Shown: positions 4,527 through 6,974 of the stretch, one piece after another
Layout of the letters: every line of letters begins with the position of its first letter
How positions within the stretch are numbered: position 1 is the first letter of the stretch
Source of the DNA: Acetatifactor sp.
Lineage (GTDB): Bacteria; Bacillota; Clostridia; Lachnospirales; Lachnospiraceae
Direction: 5' to 3'
Assembly: GCA_024699575.1 (NCBI GenBank)
Contig: JAILPF010000100.1
Span: 1-6,974 of the forward strand
Length of the DNA: 6,974 bases
Notes under the pieces: generated by a model
What the model saw: the letters and a program-made list of their open reading frames with translations, nothing else
Databases searched by the model: none
Told to the model about the DNA's origin: nothing
Program-made: the position numbers and the translations under genes

Positions 4527-6941
4527 ATGGCAGTACCGTACAACCACCATGAGGTGGAACAAAAATGGCAGACTGTTTGGGATGATGAGAAGGCTTTTAA
4601 AACCTCTGATGACTATTCGAAACCCAAATATTATGCACTGGTAGAGTTCCCTTATCCGTCAGGTCAGGGGCTTCATGTAGGACATCCAAGACCTTATACC
4701 GCACTGGATATTGTTGCACGTAAACGTAGAATGCAGGGATATAATGTACTTTATCCAATGGGGTGGGACGCATTTGGACTCCCTACAGAGAACTATGCTA
4801 TCAAGAATCATATTCACCCGAAGATTGTTACACAGAATAATGTAGCCCGTTTTAAAGCGCAGCTTCATTCTTTAGGGTACTCTTTTGACTGGGACAGAGA
4901 GATTAATACGACTGATACAGAATATTACAAATGGACTCAGTGGATTTTCTTAAAACTTTTCAAAGCAGGACTTGCTTATAAATCTGAGATGCCTATTAAC
5001 TGGTGTACTTCCTGTAAGGTTGGTCTTGCCAACGAAGAGGTGGTAAACGGTGTGTGCGAACGTTGTGGTTCAGAGGTTGTGCGTAAGGTTAAAAGTCAGT
5101 GGATGCTTAAAATTACAGAGTACGCTGACAAATTGATTGAGGGCCTTGACGGAGTGGATTATGTGGAGCGTGTCAAAGTTTCTCAAAAGAACTGGATCGG
5201 CAAATCTCAGGGTGCTGAGGTAGACTTTAAACTTGCCGGAAAAGAAGATAAACTTCGTGTATATACAACAAGACCGGATACTCTTTTTGGTGCAACCTAT
5301 ATGGTTATTTCGCCGGAGCATCCTTTGATTGACAAATATCGTGCTGAAATTAAGAACTGGGATGATATTGTCAGCTACAGAGAACTTGCTTCCAAAAAAT
5401 CCGATTTTGAAAGGACTGAGCTTGCAAAGGATAAGACCGGTGTTCAGATTGATGGAATCAGTGCAATCAATCCTGTAAACGGTAAGGAGATTCCCATCTG
5501 GATTTCCGATTATGTATTGATGACTTATGGAACGGGTGCAATTATGGCTGTGCCTGCTCATGATGAGAGAGACTGGGATTTCGCAAAGAAATTCAATCTT
5601 CCCATTATTGAAGTTGTCGCAGGAAGTCCTGTAAGTGTTGAAGAAGCGGTTTATACTGATGTTGCTACAGGTACTCTTGTTAATTCAGAATTTTTAAATG
5701 GTCTTTCTGTTGCAGAAGCAAAAGAAAAGATTATAGCTTATTTGGAAGAAAAGGGAATAGGTACGCGCAAGACGAACTTCAAATTGCGTGATTGGGTTTT
5801 CTCAAGACAGCGTTATTGGGGTGAACCCATTCCCATAGTGCATTGTGAGAAATGTGGCTATGTTCCTCTTGACGAATCAGAACTTCCTTTGGAACTTCCT
5901 GAAGTTGAGAGTTATATGCCCACCGATAACGGAGAATCACCTCTTGCTGCGATGACGGATTGGGTAAACACTACTTGTCCTTGCTGTGGTGGTCCGGCAA
6001 AGAGAGAGACGGATACTATGCCTCAGTGGGCAGGTTCGTCCTGGTATTTCCTGCGTTATACAGATCCTCACAATGATAAGGCACTTGCAAGCAAAGAAGC
6101 GTTGAAATACTGGTTGCCTGTGGATTGGTATAACGGTGGTATGGAGCATACAACTTTGCATTTGCTTTATTCCAGATTCTGGCATAAATTCCTGTATGAT
6201 CAGCAGGTTGTTCCATGTCCGGAACCTTATCAGAAGAGAACCAGTCATGGTATGATTCTTGGCTCTAACGGTGAAAAGATGTCAAAATCCCGTGGAAATG
6301 TTGTCAATCCGGATGACATCGTAAGAGATTATGGTGCAGATACCTTGAGAACATATGAAATGTTCATCGGAGCATTCGATTTGAGTGCGGCATGGAGCGA
6401 AGATGGAGTGAAGGGATGCCGTAGATTCCTCGAGAGAGTCTGGAAGTTACAAGATATTGTAAACGACGAAGAAGGATACAGCGCAGATCTTGAAACTAAG
6501 ATGCATCAGACTATCAAAAAAGTCAGTGTTGATTTTGAAAATCTGAAGTACAATACTGCCATTGCCTCTATGATGGCATTGATAAATGAGTTTTACAAGA
6601 AAAATTCTGTGACAAAGGGTGAATATCAGACATTGCTTACTCTGTTAAATCCGGTAGCACCGCACATCACAGAGGAACTCTGGCAGTCTGCAGGTTATCA
6701 AGGCAGATTGTATCAGGCAAAATGGCCGGAATTTGACGAAGCAAAAACTGTTGAAAGTACTGTTGAAATCGGTGTTCAGGTAAATGGTAAGATGCGTGTT
6801 ACCATTATGGTTGGACAGGATGAGGCACAGGACAGTGTTGTTGCAAAGGCAAAAGAAGCATTGGGAGATAAACTTACCGGCGAAATTGTGAAGGAGATTT
6901 ACAGACCGGGTAAAATTTTAAATCTGGTTGTGAAACAGTAA
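4527..6941 (+). CDS. leuS: Leucyl-tRNA synthetase
   Basis: LeuRS is a cytoplasmic class Ia synthetase that activates leucine with ATP and charges tRNA-Leu, with editing of mischarged products. The HIGH motif is H-V-G-H (50-53) inside [12 protein letters not shown], and KMSKS is exact at 584-588. The inserted CP1 editing domain runs from about 225 to 420, with T-T-R-P-D-T-L-F-G (247-255) and [10 protein letters not shown] (340-349). Two possible zinc sites are complete: C160/C163 with C177/C180, and C440/C443 with C484/C487. Only a few residues separate G-M-I-L-G (575-579) from KMSKS, so the leucine-specific insertion of the E. coli enzyme is absent; 804 residues equals B. subtilis length. The tRNA-binding helical domain and C-terminal domain follow. 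The start has GGAGG (4514-4518) 8 nt upstream. An ATG at 4520 is out of frame. Expression is set by the upstream T-box. Confidence 0.98.
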   Translation: MAVPYNHHEVEQKWQTVWDDEKAFKTSDDYSKPKYYALVEFPYPSGQGLHVGHPRPYTALDIVARKRRMQGYNVLYPMGWDAFGLPTENYAIKNHIHPKIVTQNNVARFKAQLHSLGYSFDWDREINTTDTEYYKWTQWIFLKLFKAGLAYKSEMPINWCTSCKVGLANEEVVNGVCERCGSEVVRKVKSQWMLKITEYADKLIEGLDGVDYVERVKVSQKNWIGKSQGAEVDFKLAGKEDKLRVYTTRPDTLFGATYMVISPEHPLIDKYRAEIKNWDDIVSYRELASKKSDFERTELAKDKTGVQIDGISAINPVNGKEIPIWISDYVLMTYGTGAIMAVPAHDERDWDFAKKFNLPIIEVVAGSPVSVEEAVYTDVATGTLVNSEFLNGLSVAEAKEKIIAYLEEKGIGTRKTNFKLRDWVFSRQRYWGEPIPIVHCEKCGYVPLDESELPLELPEVESYMPTDNGESPLAAMTDWVNTTCPCCGGPAKRETDTMPQWAGSSWYFLRYTDPHNDKALASKEALKYWLPVDWYNGGMEHTTLHLLYSRFWHKFLYDQQVVPCPEPYQKRTSHGMILGSNGEKMSKSRGNVVNPDDIVRDYGADTLRTYEMFIGAFDLSAAWSEDGVKGCRRFLERVWKLQDIVNDEEGYSADLETKMHQTIKKVSVDFENLKYNTAIASMMALINEFYKKNSVTKGEYQTLLTLLNPVAPHITEELWQSAGYQGRLYQAKWPEFDEAKTVESTVEIGVQVNGKMRVTIMVGQDEAQDSVVAKAKEALGDKLTGEIVKEIYRPGKILNLVVKQ

Positions 6942-6948
6942 AAACACG

Positions 6949-6974
6949 GGGAACTGATTATTTTTTCAGTTCCC
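6949..6974 (+). terminator. Probable leuS terminator hairpin, cut by the window edge
   Basis: GGGAACTGA (6949-6957) pairs with TCAGTTCCC (6966-6974), 9 bp around a T-rich 8-nt loop, starting 7 nt after the leuS stop codon. G6948 and the A-rich run before it could extend the stem and would predict a T-run just beyond the window, which would make a bidirectional terminator. The T-tract itself is not visible. Confidence 0.7.

Noticed and set aside
5070..5561. 163-codon open frame on the minus strand inside leuS
   Set aside because: The overlying leuS frame encodes conserved zinc-site and editing-domain sequence. The antisense product resembles no family and lacks a ribosome binding site I can see.

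Overview
The window looks like chromosomal housekeeping DNA from a low-to-moderate-GC clostridial Firmicute, most likely Lachnospiraceae or a close relative. This rests on the T-box leader with B. subtilis-style sigma-A promoters, strong GGAGG ribosome binding sites, the flavour of the VanZ, TyrA and LeuS proteins, and a second-type EF-G. The taxonomic call is an inference from protein style, not from a search.

Layout. Positions 2-301 (+) hold the 3' end of a PilZ-domain gene cut by the left edge. It overlaps by 11 bp a VanZ-family membrane protein gene (291-821, +). This pair runs head-on into tyrA (prephenate dehydrogenase with a C-terminal ACT domain, 719-1846, -), and the two coding 3' ends overlap by 103 bp. 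A 192-bp divergent region (1847-2038) carries a promoter in each direction: an extended -10 promoter for tyrA and a sigma-A promoter for an EF-G-like translational GTPase (2039-4132, +). The 394-bp gap 4133-4526 is filled by a sigma-A promoter (TTGACA-17-TAGAAT) and a complete leucine T-box riboswitch. The Stem I specifier loop, stem II region, stem III, antiterminator and intrinsic terminator can all be laid out by hand. It controls leuS (leucyl-tRNA synthetase, 4527-6941, +), which is followed at the right edge by a hairpin that is probably its terminator.

How the genes relate. leuS expression should respond to uncharged tRNA-Leu through the T-box. The EF-G-like protein and LeuS are both translation factors but appear to be separate transcription units. 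tyrA supplies 4-hydroxyphenylpyruvate for tyrosine synthesis and stands alone here. The PilZ/VanZ pair is probably co-transcribed and translationally coupled.

I found no mobile element, CRISPR array, tRNA or rRNA, and no convincing undescribed multi-gene system. The points most worth a second look are: (i) the EF-G paralogue, whose GTPase motifs are altered at several key positions while its ribosome-binding domain IV is intact; (ii) the long convergent vanZ/tyrA overlap, which appears to have cost TyrA the last strand of its ACT domain; and (iii) a 9-bp perfect inverted repeat linking the leuS promoter spacer to the base of T-box Stem I.
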